Assembly: GCF_000264455.2 (NCBI RefSeq)
Contig: NC_017958.1
Location: 434,001 to 498,000, forward strand
Origin: Tistrella mobilis KA081020-065
GTDB lineage: Bacteria > Pseudomonadota > Alphaproteobacteria > Tistrellales > Tistrellaceae
Direction: 5' to 3'
Length of the DNA: 64,000 nucleotides
Positions 33,660 through 42,409 of the stretch are shown in pieces. Position 1 is the first letter of the stretch. Every line of letters begins with the position of its first letter. The notes under the pieces are model-generated. The model searched no databases. It saw nothing but the letters and a program-made list of their open reading frames with translations, and was not told the DNA's origin. The position numbers were made by a program, and so were the translations under genes.

Positions 33660-34382
33660 CTAGACCGCCAGATAGGCATCCCTCACATCCGGCCGTGCGT
33701 CCAGCTCGGCCATCGTGCCGGTAAAGCGCACCCGGCCCTTCTCCATCACATAGACCCGGTCGGCCAGCGCGCGGGCGACGGCGAGATTCTGTTCCGACAG
33801 CAGCAGCGCCAGCCCTTCGCGCTTTAGCGTCGCCAGCATCCGGGTCATCTCTTCCACGATCCGCGGCGCCAGCCCCTCGGAGGGCTCGTCCAGCAGCACC
33901 AGCGACGGGTTGCCCATCAGCGTGCGGGCGATGGTCAGCATCTGCTGTTCGCCGCCACTCATCCGCCCCGCCGGCCGGTCGGCCAGTTCGGCCAGGTTGG
34001 GGAACAGCCGGATCAGCGCTTCCACGGTCCAGTGCGGGGCGCCGGGGCGGGCGTCGCGCCGGCCGACTTCCAGATTTTCCAGCGTCGTCAGTTCGGTAAA
34101 GATCCGCCGGTCCTCGGGCACCCAGCCGATGCCGCGGCGGACGATTTCATGGGTCGGCAGCCGCGAGATGTCGGCGCCCTCGAAGGTCACCCGGCCCAGC
34201 CGGCGAGGCACCAGCCCCAGCACCGCCTTCAGCACGGTCGACTTGCCGGCGCCGTTGCGGCCCAGCAGCGCCACCACCTCTCCCGGTGCGACCGAAAGCG
34301 ACAGCCCGTCCAGAATCAGCGCCGAACCATAGAAGGCGCTCAGCTCCTCCACTGCCAGAAGAGCGGCGGGCCCGTCGGTCAT
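33660..34382 (-). CDS. Branched-chain amino acid-type ABC transporter ATP-binding protein (LivF-like)
   Basis: A 240-residue ABC ATPase of the LivF subgroup. Walker A is GRNGAGKST near residue 43, the Q-loop is followed by GWVPEDRRIFTELTTLENL (the LivF mark), the signature is MSGGEQQMLTIARTLM and Walker B is LVLLDEPSEGLAPRIVEEM. It is the last gene of a minus-strand importer: binding protein, fused permease, LivG, LivF. It overlaps LivG by 4 bases. Confidence 0.95.
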   Translation of the reverse strand: MTDGPAALLAVEELSAFYGSALILDGLSLSVAPGEVVALLGRNGAGKSTVLKAVLGLVPRRLGRVTFEGADISRLPTHEIVRRGIGWVPEDRRIFTELTTLENLEVGRRDARPGAPHWTVEALIRLFPNLAELADRPAGRMSGGEQQMLTIARTLMGNPSLVLLDEPSEGLAPRIVEEMTRMLATLKREGLALLLSEQNLAVARALADRVYVMEKGRVRFTGTMAELDARPDVRDAYLAV

Positions 34383-35152
34383 CTCGTCTTATCCCTCCCG
34401 TCCGGCGGCGTGGCGCCACCAAGATAGACCTCGCGCACCCGCGGGTCGGTCCTCACCTCGTCGGGCCGCCCCTCGGCCAGCACCCGGCCGCGATGCAGCA
34501 CCATCAGCCGGTCGGCATGGCCGAAAACGGCATCCATGTCGTGCTCGGTGAACAGCACGCCCATGCCGGTCTCGCGCACCAGCGCCGACACCAGCTGCAT
34601 CAGCCCGGCCCGTTCCGCAGGCGCCATGCCGGCAGTGGGCTCGTCCATCAGCAGCAGTTTCGGCCGGTTGGCGATGGCGATCGCCAGTTCCAGCCGCTTG
34701 ACGTCGCCATAGGCCAGCTCGCCCGCCGCCCGCCCGGCCTGCTCCCCCAGGCCGATCCGATCCAGCAAGGCATTTGCATCGTCCATATGCCGCCGGTCGG
34801 CGCGGCCGAACAAGCGGAAACTCTCTCTGCGGGCCGCAATCAGCGCCGCCTGCACGTTCTCGCGCACGGTCATGGAGCCGAAAACCTCGGTGATCTGGAA
34901 GGTGCGCCCCACCCCCAGCCGCCGGATCCGCCGCGGCGGCCAGCCGGTCACCTCGGTGCCCAGCATCACCACCCGCCCGGCATCGGGGGCAAGCTCGCCG
35001 TTCAGCAGGTTGAAGCAGGTCGATTTGCCGGCGCCGTTGGGGCCGATCAGCGCCAGCATCCGCCCGGCCTCGACCCGGATCGACACCTGGTCGACGGCGC
35101 GTACCCCGCCCCAGGCCTTGACCAGCCCGTCTGCCTCCAGCACCGGCGTCAC
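34379..35152 (-). CDS. Branched-chain amino acid-type ABC transporter ATP-binding protein (LivG-like)
   Basis: About 257 residues. Walker A is GPNGAGKSTCFNLLNGELAP, Walker B LLLMDEPTAGMAPAERAGLM and the LivG-specific stretches are GVGRTFQITEVFGSMTVRENV and TEHDMDAVFGHADRLMVLHRG. The signature is weakened: ELAYGDVKRLELAIAI instead of LSxGxxR, as in other LivG proteins. The start is GTG in a GTGA overlap with the fused permease stop, so the genes are translationally coupled. It pairs with LivF on the fused permease. Confidence 0.93.
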   Translation of the reverse strand: MTPVLEADGLVKAWGGVRAVDQVSIRVEAGRMLALIGPNGAGKSTCFNLLNGELAPDAGRVVMLGTEVTGWPPRRIRRLGVGRTFQITEVFGSMTVRENVQAALIAARRESFRLFGRADRRHMDDANALLDRIGLGEQAGRAAGELAYGDVKRLELAIAIANRPKLLLMDEPTAGMAPAERAGLMQLVSALVRETGMGVLFTEHDMDAVFGHADRLMVLHRGRVLAEGRPDEVRTDPRVREVYLGGATPPDGRDKTR

Positions 35153-36993
35153 CGGCCGTGCCTCCGTGGCAGCAGGGCGGGCAGACCGCCCAGCCCGCGC
35201 GGCACCAGGGCGGCCACCACCACGATCAGCAGGCCCAGAACCAGCTTGGAAAGATCGGTGCTGGCGGTCAGCCAGATCGACAGGCCGCGGAACACGCCCG
35301 CCCCCAGCACGGCGCCCGACACCGTCTCCACACCGCCCAGCAGCACCATCGCAAGCGCATCGACCGACAGCGGAATGGCCAGCACGTCCGGAAACACGCT
35401 GCCCTTCAGATAGGCGTGGAGCACGCCGGCAAGCCCCGCCATCACGCCCGCGACCACGAAGGCCGCCCATTGCATCCGCCGCCGGTCCAGCCCGATCGCC
35501 TCGGCCCGGCGCGGTGCATCGGCCAGGGCGCGCAGCGCCTGGCCGAAGGGCGCGAAGGTGATCATGCGCAGCAGCGCCACGCCCGCGATCGCCACCACCG
35601 CCGCCAGCCGGAAGAATGCTGCGGGGTCGGAAACGGCCCGAGGCGGCCAGACCCCCAGAATGCCGTTGTCGCCGCCGGTGACCGACACCCATTGAAAGGC
35701 GATCGACCAGGCGATCTGGGCGAAGGCGAGCGTCAGCATGGCCAGATAGACGCCCGAAAGCCTGACGCAGAACCAGCCGAACACCACCGCCCCGGCACCG
35801 GCCAGCGCCACGCCCGCCGCAGCCGCCGGCCCCATCGCCAGGCCGAAACCGGTCGCGGCCAGCGCCGTGCCATAGGCCCCCAGCCCGAAATAGGCGGCAT
35901 GGCCGAACGACACCACGCCCGCCGTGCTCATCAGGAATTGCAGGCTCTGGGCGAAAAGCGCGAAGATCGCGATCTCGGCCGCCACCCCCAGCACATAGCC
36001 GCCGGTCACGACGGGCAGGCCCGCCAGCAGCACCACCAGCCCCGCGATCACGGCCGCCCGCACGGGCACCGGCCAGGGGGCCCAGGGCTTGCGCACGAAG
36101 CCGGCCGCGGCCCCGCGTGCCGGCGCCTCGGCCCGCCCCAGCAGGCCCTGCGGCCGCACCACCAGCACCACCGCCATCACCAGGAAGGCGATGACCAGAG
36201 AGATTTCGGGCAGGACCAGAATGCCGAAGGCGTTCAGCTCCGACACGATCACCGCCGCCAGGAAGGCGCCGGTGATGCTGCCCAGCCCGCCGATCACCAC
36301 CACCACGAAGATCTCGACGATGATCCCGAGATCCATGGCGTGAGAAACGGCCGCCCGCGGCAGTTGCAGCGCGCCGCCGAGCCCGGCCAGGAACACGCCC
36401 AGCGCAAACACGCCGGTGAACAGCAGCCGCTGGTCCACGCCCAGCGCCGCCACCATGTCGCGGTCCTGGGTCGCCGCCCGGACCAGAATGCCGAAACGGG
36501 TGCGGCGGAAGATCAGGAACAGCCCCGCCAACACGATCGGTCCAGCGGCGATCAGCACCACATCATAGACCGGCAGCGCCTGCCCCATGATCGTGACCGC
36601 CCCGTCGAGCCCGGGGGCGCGCGGGCCCACCAGATCCTCGGGCCCCCAGATCAGCACCACGATGTCCTGCACCGCCAGCGTCAGCCCGAAGGTCGCCAGC
36701 AGCTGGAACAGTTCCGGCACGCGATAGAGCCGGCGCAGCAGGACGATCTCGGTGATCGCACCCAAGGCCGCGGTCACGGCCGCTGCCGCCAGGATCGCCG
36801 CCCACCAGCCCAGCGCACCCGCCCAGAGCCCGGCGAAGGTCCAGGCCAGATAGGCGCCCAGCATGTAGAAGGCACCATGGGCGAAGTTCACGATCCGGGT
36901 CACGCCGAAGATGATCGACAGCCCCGACGCCGCCAGGAACAGCGAGGATGCACTGGCGAGGCCGGTGAGGAACTGGGCGAGGATCAGGTCCAA
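35149..36993 (-). CDS. Fused LivH-LivM-type ABC transporter permease
   Basis: A 614-residue permease that joins two proteins normally encoded separately. Residues 1-290 are the LivH half (ASGLSIIFGVTRIVNFAHGAFYMLGAYLA, then VVVVIGGLGSITGAF). Residues 320-610 are the LivM half (LGVAAEIAIFALFAQSLQFLMSTAGVVSFGHAAYFGLGAY, VFPDVLAIPLSVDALAMVLLGG). A linker of about 30 residues, rich in Ala/Arg/Pro, connects them. Each half has about eight membrane spans, and both halves keep the EAA-like loop. No ATG is available; the start is TTG. Fusions of this sort occur in some Proteobacteria. The importer probably takes an amino acid, amide or acidic small molecule. Confidence 0.93.
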   Translation of the reverse strand: MDLILAQFLTGLASASSLFLAASGLSIIFGVTRIVNFAHGAFYMLGAYLAWTFAGLWAGALGWWAAILAAAAVTAALGAITEIVLLRRLYRVPELFQLLATFGLTLAVQDIVVLIWGPEDLVGPRAPGLDGAVTIMGQALPVYDVVLIAAGPIVLAGLFLIFRRTRFGILVRAATQDRDMVAALGVDQRLLFTGVFALGVFLAGLGGALQLPRAAVSHAMDLGIIVEIFVVVVIGGLGSITGAFLAAVIVSELNAFGILVLPEISLVIAFLVMAVVLVVRPQGLLGRAEAPARGAAAGFVRKPWAPWPVPVRAAVIAGLVVLLAGLPVVTGGYVLGVAAEIAIFALFAQSLQFLMSTAGVVSFGHAAYFGLGAYGTALAATGFGLAMGPAAAAGVALAGAGAVVFGWFCVRLSGVYLAMLTLAFAQIAWSIAFQWVSVTGGDNGILGVWPPRAVSDPAAFFRLAAVVAIAGVALLRMITFAPFGQALRALADAPRRAEAIGLDRRRMQWAAFVVAGVMAGLAGVLHAYLKGSVFPDVLAIPLSVDALAMVLLGGVETVSGAVLGAGVFRGLSIWLTASTDLSKLVLGLLIVVVAALVPRGLGGLPALLPRRHGR

Positions 36994-37104
36994 GCAGAGG
37001 ATCCGCTAAAGCTGGGGCCGGGCAGCAGACAGGGGGTGCGGGCGATCAGGTGCATCAGTCTACACCGGATGCCCGCGCATGTGCGAGGACGGCGGAAGGA
37101 CGGC

Positions 37105-38322
37105 TCAGCCGCCCGGCCGGAGCTTCGCCGCCTCGGCCTCGGCCGGCAGATAGTCGGCGCCGTTGCGATAGACCGCGTCGACCATCCGCCCCTTGCCGTC
37201 GACCACCGCCGTGCGGCCGACGAAGGCGCCCAGCGTCGACTGATGATCGGCTGCGCGATAGGTGATGGGTCCGAAGGGCGTGTCCACCGCCACCCCCTTC
37301 GCCGCCTCGACCAGGGCCGCGGTATCGGTGGAGCCAGCCTTGGCGATGATCGCCGCGATCGACTTGACCGTCACATAGCCCACGATCGACCCCAGCCGCG
37401 GATGATCGTTCCAGCGCGCCTGATAGGCCTCCAGGAACGTCTTGTGCTCGGGCGTGTCGATCGCATACCAGGGGTAGCCGGTCACGATCCAGCCCTCCGG
37501 CGCCTCGGCGCCCAGCGGGTCCAGATATTCAGGCTCGCCGGTCAGGAAGCTGACCACCGACCGGCTCTTGAACAGGCCGCGGGTCGTCCCCTCCCGGACC
37601 AGCTTCACCAGATCCGGGCCGAAGGTGACGTTCAGGATCGCCTCGGGCTCCGCTGCCGCGATCGCCTGCACCACCGGGCCGGCATCGATCTTGCCCTGCG
37701 GCGGCCACTGCTCCGCCACCCATTCGATATCGGGACGCTTTTCCGACAGCAGCTTGCGGAACTCGGCCACGGCCGACTGGCCGTATTCGTAGTTGGGCGC
37801 GATGGTCGCCCAGCGCTTCGCCGGCAGCTTCGCCGCCTCTTCGGCCAGCATCGCCGCCTGCATATGATTGCTGGGCCGCAGGCGGAAGGTGACGTCATTG
37901 CCCTTCGACCAGACCAGCGCATCGGTCAGCGGCTCGGCGGCCAGGAAGAACACCTCGCGCCGCGCGGCATAGTCGGCGACCGCGAGACCGACATGGGAGA
38001 AGAAGGTGCCGGCGACCAGCGCCACCTCTTCGCGGGTCACCAGCTCGTTCACCGCATTCAGCGCATCGGCCGGCTTGCCGGCATCATCGCGCGAGACGAA
38101 TTCCAGCGGCCGCCCCAGCACGCCGCCCGCCGCATTCACCTCGTCCAGCGCCAGCTGCCAACCCTTGCGATAGGGCTCGGTGAAGGCCGGCAGCGCCGAA
38201 TAGCTGTTGACCTCGCCCACCCGGATCGACTCGGCAGCCCGCAGGGGCGCCCCCGCCGCCGCCATCCCGGCAACGATACCAAGCGCCGCCAGCACGGCGC
38301 GGGAAAGCTGGATCCTGGTCAT
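37105..38322 (-). CDS. Branched-chain amino acid-type ABC transporter substrate-binding protein
   Basis: A 405-residue periplasmic binding protein (Peripla_BP_6 family). A signal peptide occupies residues 1-30 (RIQLSRAVLAALGIVAG..., cleavage after LRAA). The core opens IRVGEVNSYSALPAFTEPYRKGW and has DEVNAAGGVLGRPLEFVSRDDAG, the family's nucleophile-free ligand lobe, then KRWATIAPNYEYGQSAVAEF. The ATG is preceded by GGAGAGAG. It is first in the importer run, 111 bases before the fused permease. Ligand not deducible; the absence of the usual ALTLPGSA-type serine loop for Leu/Ile/Val suggests something other than a branched-chain amino acid. Confidence 0.93.
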   Translation of the reverse strand: MTRIQLSRAVLAALGIVAGMAAAGAPLRAAESIRVGEVNSYSALPAFTEPYRKGWQLALDEVNAAGGVLGRPLEFVSRDDAGKPADALNAVNELVTREEVALVAGTFFSHVGLAVADYAARREVFFLAAEPLTDALVWSKGNDVTFRLRPSNHMQAAMLAEEAAKLPAKRWATIAPNYEYGQSAVAEFRKLLSEKRPDIEWVAEQWPPQGKIDAGPVVQAIAAAEPEAILNVTFGPDLVKLVREGTTRGLFKSRSVVSFLTGEPEYLDPLGAEAPEGWIVTGYPWYAIDTPEHKTFLEAYQARWNDHPRLGSIVGYVTVKSIAAIIAKAGSTDTAALVEAAKGVAVDTPFGPITYRAADHQSTLGAFVGRTAVVDGKGRMVDAVYRNGADYLPAEAEAAKLRPGG

Positions 38323-38479
38323 GAGCAAACTCTCTCCGCAACGGGCCCGCAGATCTGGCCGCGGGCGCCGGAATGTCCTGTCCCGCACAGGTAATGCTTA
38401 TCCGGAGCAAAAGTCCACCGCTTCGATCAGATCCGCCGGCCAGGGAGGCATGCGGGCATGCCGCATGCCGGTCGCCCTC

Positions 38480-39394
38480 CTAGCCGAAGCGGACCTGTGT
38501 CAGGTCCTGCGAAACCTCCCACAATCGCGCCGCGGTCTTGTGATCCTCCGCCTGCGGCGGGAGCAGGGCCGGGGCCGGGAAGCCGCGGAGTTCGCTCATC
38601 CTGTCAGGGCCGTAATAGCCGCCACCCGTCGCCTCGGGTGAGGTCGCCGCGTAAAGCGTGGGCAGGGCACCCCGTTCTGCGGGCTGAAACAGGAACCACA
38701 GATACCTCCTCGCCATGCCGGACAGGCTCTGCCGGCCGGGGCCGTCGCGCAGCAGCCCGGTGCGGGAGACGCCCGGATGAGCGGCCATGCTCGTGATGCC
38801 CCAGCCGGCAGCCTCACTGCGTCTCTGCAGTTCAAGCGCGAACATCAGGCAGGCGAGCTTCGACTGACTGTAGGCCGGCATCGGTCTGTAGCCGCGCGCC
38901 GCGTTCAGATCGTCGAAATCGATCGTGCCGGTGCGGGCGGCGATGCTCGACAGGCTGACCACCCGGGGATGACTGCCATTCCTGAGCAATGGCAGGAGAT
39001 GCGCCGTCAGCGCGAAATGACCGAGATAATTGACGCCCCATTGCAGCTCGAAGCCATCCGCCGTCTGCTGTCGTCTGGGCGGGACCATCACACCGGCATT
39101 GTTGATGAGCAGATCGAGCCTTCCCCACGTCGCGCCCAGCCGCACGCCGAAATCGGCAACCGAGTCGAGGCTGGCGAGATCGAGACGTTCGAAGGCGATC
39201 CTGGCGCCGGGCGTGGCCGCCCGGATCCGTCCGACGGCGTCTGCCCCCTTTGCCGCATTGCGCCCGGCCAGGATCACCTGCACCCCGGCGCGGGCAAGCG
39301 CGCGAGCCGTTTCGTAGCCGAGGCCGCCGGTGCCGGTGATGACGGCCGTGCGTCCGTTCTGGAAAAGGATGTCGTCCATGGTCCATCTGGTCAT
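38480..39394 (-). CDS. Short-chain dehydrogenase/reductase of the retinol dehydrogenase-like type
   Basis: A 304-residue SDR. The cofactor loop is ITGTGGLGYETARALARAG, one residue shorter than the normal T-G-x-x-x-G-x-G, followed by LAGRNAAKG (the Arg favours NADP). Other motifs are LDLLINNAGVM (N-N-A-G), SLSSIAARTG (catalytic Ser) and AYSQSKLACLMFALEL (Y-x-x-x-K), then AAHPGVSRTGL. The length and layout match the WWOX/retinol-dehydrogenase branch of SDRs. AGGA lies upstream of the chosen ATG. It is the last gene of a minus-strand operon after a methyltransferase and a molybdenum hydroxylase. Substrate not known. Confidence 0.9.
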   Translation of the reverse strand: MTRWTMDDILFQNGRTAVITGTGGLGYETARALARAGVQVILAGRNAAKGADAVGRIRAATPGARIAFERLDLASLDSVADFGVRLGATWGRLDLLINNAGVMVPPRRQQTADGFELQWGVNYLGHFALTAHLLPLLRNGSHPRVVSLSSIAARTGTIDFDDLNAARGYRPMPAYSQSKLACLMFALELQRRSEAAGWGITSMAAHPGVSRTGLLRDGPGRQSLSGMARRYLWFLFQPAERGALPTLYAATSPEATGGGYYGPDRMSELRGFPAPALLPPQAEDHKTAARLWEVSQDLTQVRFG

Positions 39395-39444
39395 CTGTCG
39401 GATCCTTCGATCTCGCGGCCCGCATCGCGGCCATGAATTGACCA

Positions 39445-40041
39445 CTACGCAGGCAGCGCATCGCGCCGGGCGACACGATAGACCGCGGCCGGCGGAAGGT
39501 TGCGCAGCGTGCCGCCCAGGCGTCGCGCCTCAAGACCGAGCCGATCGAGGATCGGCCGCTCGACCGGGCATCGCGGGACATAGGTGAACTGGTAGAACGC
39601 CCCTGACGGACCCAGGCTGGCGAACGCACCCGCAAGAATGGCGAACACCATCCGGGTGGACATCGACAGCAGACCGAGGCCACTGACGACGGCGCCGGCT
39701 TCCGCACCGGGAAACAGTCTCAACCCTGAGAGACGCACGGCACTGGCATGGACGATGTTCGCCCGTGGGAACCGTCTCTTCAGAAGTGTGACGAACGCCG
39801 CGTCGAATTCGACCAGCGTCAGATCCCGCTCGTCGATCCCGCGATCGATCAGGGCTTGGGTGAAGACGCCGGTCCCGGGGCCGAGTTCCAGGATCGGGGC
39901 GTGAGAGGCCCCGATTTCGCTGGTGATCAGCCGTGCCAGTGCGGCGCCCGAAGGTGCCAGCGCCGCGACCCGCAACGGGTTCGCCATCCAGGCGCGAAAA
40001 AAACGGGCTTGGTCGGAGAGCATGGATGCATTCCGTTTCAT
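39445..40041 (-). CDS. Class I SAM-dependent methyltransferase, PmtA-like
   Basis: A protein of about 198 residues resembling rRNA-dimethyladenosine-like small methyltransferases and phospholipid N-methyltransferase PmtA. FFRAWMANPLRVAALAPSG opens the protein, followed by the SAM motif ILELGPGTGVFTQALIDRG, the acidic strand LTLVEFDAAFVTLL, and VVSGLGLLSM at motif IV. The ending has FYQFTYVPRCPVERPIL, the PmtA-like loop. Starts at 40062, 40041 or 40023 are possible; none has a strong ribosome site. It follows the molybdenum hydroxylase large subunit by 40 bases and precedes an SDR by 50, so all four are probably one transcript. A phospholipid or small-molecule substrate is possible. Confidence 0.8.
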   Translation of the reverse strand: MKRNASMLSDQARFFRAWMANPLRVAALAPSGAALARLITSEIGASHAPILELGPGTGVFTQALIDRGIDERDLTLVEFDAAFVTLLKRRFPRANIVHASAVRLSGLRLFPGAEAGAVVSGLGLLSMSTRMVFAILAGAFASLGPSGAFYQFTYVPRCPVERPILDRLGLEARRLGGTLRNLPPAAVYRVARRDALPA

Positions 40042-40081
40042 GAACGAGGGTCCCGGGACCATCGGATCTGATGCGATCGTG

Positions 40082-42400
40082 TCAGGCTTGGGTCGTGCGC
40101 AGGATCGTCCGTGTGCGCCCGTCCCCCACGGTCTCGGTGGTGGCGAGCGGCAGGGAGCGCAGGCGCAGGCCGGTCGCTGCGCGAACCGCATTTGCAATCG
40201 CTGCCGCGACGGGGACGATGCCGGGTTCCCCCGCGCCGCCCGGGGGCAGGTCGCTCCCGACGATCTCGACCGTCACGGCGGGGGCGTTGTGCAGGCGCTG
40301 CATGGGAAAGTCGTGGAAGTTCGACTGCATCACCGCACCGTTTTCCAGCGTGATCATGCTGTTCAATGCGGAGGTGACGCCGAAGATAATGCCGCCCTCC
40401 ATCTGGGCCATCACCGCATCGGGATTGATCACCAGCCCCGCATCGATCGCACAGAACACCCGATCCACGGTGATCTCGCCATCCCCGGCAACCGTGACCT
40501 CGGCCACCTGAGCCACCACGCTTTGATAGCAGTCCTCGATGGCGATGCCGCGCCCGCGCCCCGGCGCCATGGAACTGCCCCAGCCGGCCATCCCGGCCAC
40601 GCGCTCCAGGACGCGCAGATGGCGGGGATTGTCGCGCAGAAGTACCCGGCGATAGTCCACAGGATCGATCCGCGCGGTCAGCGCGCAGTCGTCGATGAAG
40701 CTTTCCGTGAAGAAGGTGTTGAAGGAAAACCCGTTCGATCGCCACAGACCGATCGGCACATGGCTGGGAACGTTCTGGCTGCGCACCCGCCGGTTCGGGA
40801 TGGCATAACAGGGTTTTTCCAGCCCTTCGATCGCCAGGCGATCGCCGTCGGGACCGGGCGTGAACGGCAGGTTCCGGCCGGCGACCGAATGTATGACCGA
40901 CTGCGTCGCGACCAGCGCATCCCAGGCGACGGGCAGGCCGTCCGCGCCCAGCACCGCGCGCAGCCGTGCAGCCGCATGGCTGCGGAACAGGCCGCGACCG
41001 ATATCCTCTTCACGCGGCCAGACCAGTTTGACCGGCCTTCCGCGATGGCGTGCCGCAAGATACGCGGCCTGCGCGACCACATCCTGGTCGCTGCGGCGCC
41101 CGAATCCGCCGCCGTTCATCGTGATGTTGCAGGTGATGTCGGCGACGCTGACGCCGGCGCGGCCGGCGCCGCTGCGTATCCCGGTCCGCACGCTCATGGG
41201 CGATTGCGACGGCACCCAGGCTTCGGCCGACCCGTCCGGCCGGATGATCACCGTCGCGTTCATCGGCTCCATGCAGGCATGGGCCACGAAAGGCGCGTCA
41301 CAGGTGGCCTCGACCAGGGTTGCCGGGTTGGCCGCGATGACCGCATCCACATCTCCCATCTCGACGTTTTCATAGGGCGTCTCGCTGCGCAGCCCGGCCC
41401 TGAGTGCTGCGGACAGCGTGCTGTCGGACACGTGATCCGCGTCGGTCGGCGTCCACGCGATCTCCAGGCGTCGGGCAGCGCTCTCGGCCTGCCACCACTG
41501 ATCACCAACCACCGCGACACTCTTGCCGTCGATGACCACGACATCTACGATTCCGGGTTCGCGACGCACCTCGGCGGCATTGATGACGCGTGCGACACCT
41601 GCCCCAAACACGGGAGCCTGGCGGATCGTGGCGTGCAGCATCTCGGGGCGTACGACATCGATGCCGAAGACGGGCTCGCCTCTGACCTTGGCCGGCACGT
41701 CGACCCGGGGCTGGTACCTGCCCATCACCCGCCATTCGGCCGCCGGCTTCAGCGGCGGATCGTCGGGCGGCGGCATGAAGGCGGCGTCACGCGCAAGGTC
41801 GCCATAGGACAGGCTGCGACCGGACGCGTCGTGCCGGACCTTGCCGTCGCCGGTCGAAAGCTGGGCAACGGGCACGCCGAGCCGGGCCGCGCCGGCCGCG
41901 AGCAGCATGTGGCGCGCCGACGCGCCCGCAACCCGCATGGGATGCCACAGCGCCATGGTCGACGCCGACGCGCCGGTGGCGATGAAGCCCGCCAGGCCGA
42001 GCACGCGCCGCCCGACCCAGACCACCGGCCCGCTCGCCTCTTCCGGGCGCACGCGCAGAATATTGAACCAGTTGGAATAGGCCGGCAGCGGCTCGACCGG
42101 GAACTCCACCCGGATGCGATCGTCGAAGGGAATGTCCAGCTCTTCCGCCACGACCATGGCGAGCCCGGTATGGATGCCCTGCCCCATCTCGGTCTTCGGA
42201 ACCCGGATGACCACGCGACCGTCGCCATGGATGGTCAGGAAGGCGTTGAGTGCGGCACCGTCGTCGTCGACGGAGCTTGCGCGCCCGTCCACATCGATGG
42301 TCGCAAGATAGCCGGCACCACCGACGGCGGCGACCAGCGCCGTGCCGCCGAGCGCGGCGCCGGTCCACAGGAAAGTGCGTCGGGACAGAAGACGGGGCAT
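40082..42400 (-). CDS. Molybdenum hydroxylase large subunit (IorB-like, molybdopterin-binding), Tat-exported
   Basis: A 772-residue molybdopterin oxidoreductase of the aldehyde/isoquinoline oxidoreductase beta-subunit type. A twin-arginine signal is at the N-terminus (SRRTFLWTGAALGGTALVAAV). The core has the split aldehyde-oxidase domains with GFGRRSDQDVVAQAAYLA and GGAGEPGIVPVAAAIANAV, the latter the Moco-ligating region with the catalytic Glu (G-E-P-G-I), plus PMNATVIIRPDGSAEAWVPSQ. The operon has no FAD-binding middle subunit, as in Ior-type enzymes that pass electrons to a cytochrome or other acceptor in the periplasm. It starts 10 bases after the small subunit stop. Substrate could be an N-heterocycle or an aldehyde. 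Confidence 0.92.
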   Translation of the reverse strand: MPRLLSRRTFLWTGAALGGTALVAAVGGAGYLATIDVDGRASSVDDDGAALNAFLTIHGDGRVVIRVPKTEMGQGIHTGLAMVVAEELDIPFDDRIRVEFPVEPLPAYSNWFNILRVRPEEASGPVVWVGRRVLGLAGFIATGASASTMALWHPMRVAGASARHMLLAAGAARLGVPVAQLSTGDGKVRHDASGRSLSYGDLARDAAFMPPPDDPPLKPAAEWRVMGRYQPRVDVPAKVRGEPVFGIDVVRPEMLHATIRQAPVFGAGVARVINAAEVRREPGIVDVVVIDGKSVAVVGDQWWQAESAARRLEIAWTPTDADHVSDSTLSAALRAGLRSETPYENVEMGDVDAVIAANPATLVEATCDAPFVAHACMEPMNATVIIRPDGSAEAWVPSQSPMSVRTGIRSGAGRAGVSVADITCNITMNGGGFGRRSDQDVVAQAAYLAARHRGRPVKLVWPREEDIGRGLFRSHAAARLRAVLGADGLPVAWDALVATQSVIHSVAGRNLPFTPGPDGDRLAIEGLEKPCYAIPNRRVRSQNVPSHVPIGLWRSNGFSFNTFFTESFIDDCALTARIDPVDYRRVLLRDNPRHLRVLERVAGMAGWGSSMAPGRGRGIAIEDCYQSVVAQVAEVTVAGDGEITVDRVFCAIDAGLVINPDAVMAQMEGGIIFGVTSALNSMITLENGAVMQSNFHDFPMQRLHNAPAVTVEIVGSDLPPGGAGEPGIVPVAAAIANAVRAATGLRLRSLPLATTETVGDGRTRTILRTTQA

Positions 42401-42409
42401 GGGAACACC

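Noticed and set aside
35158-38394. A very long plus-strand reading frame opposite the Liv-type importer genes
   Set aside because: It is His/Gln/Arg-rich, has no recognisable domain and mirrors high-GC coding on the minus strand, where all four importer genes have full family motifs.
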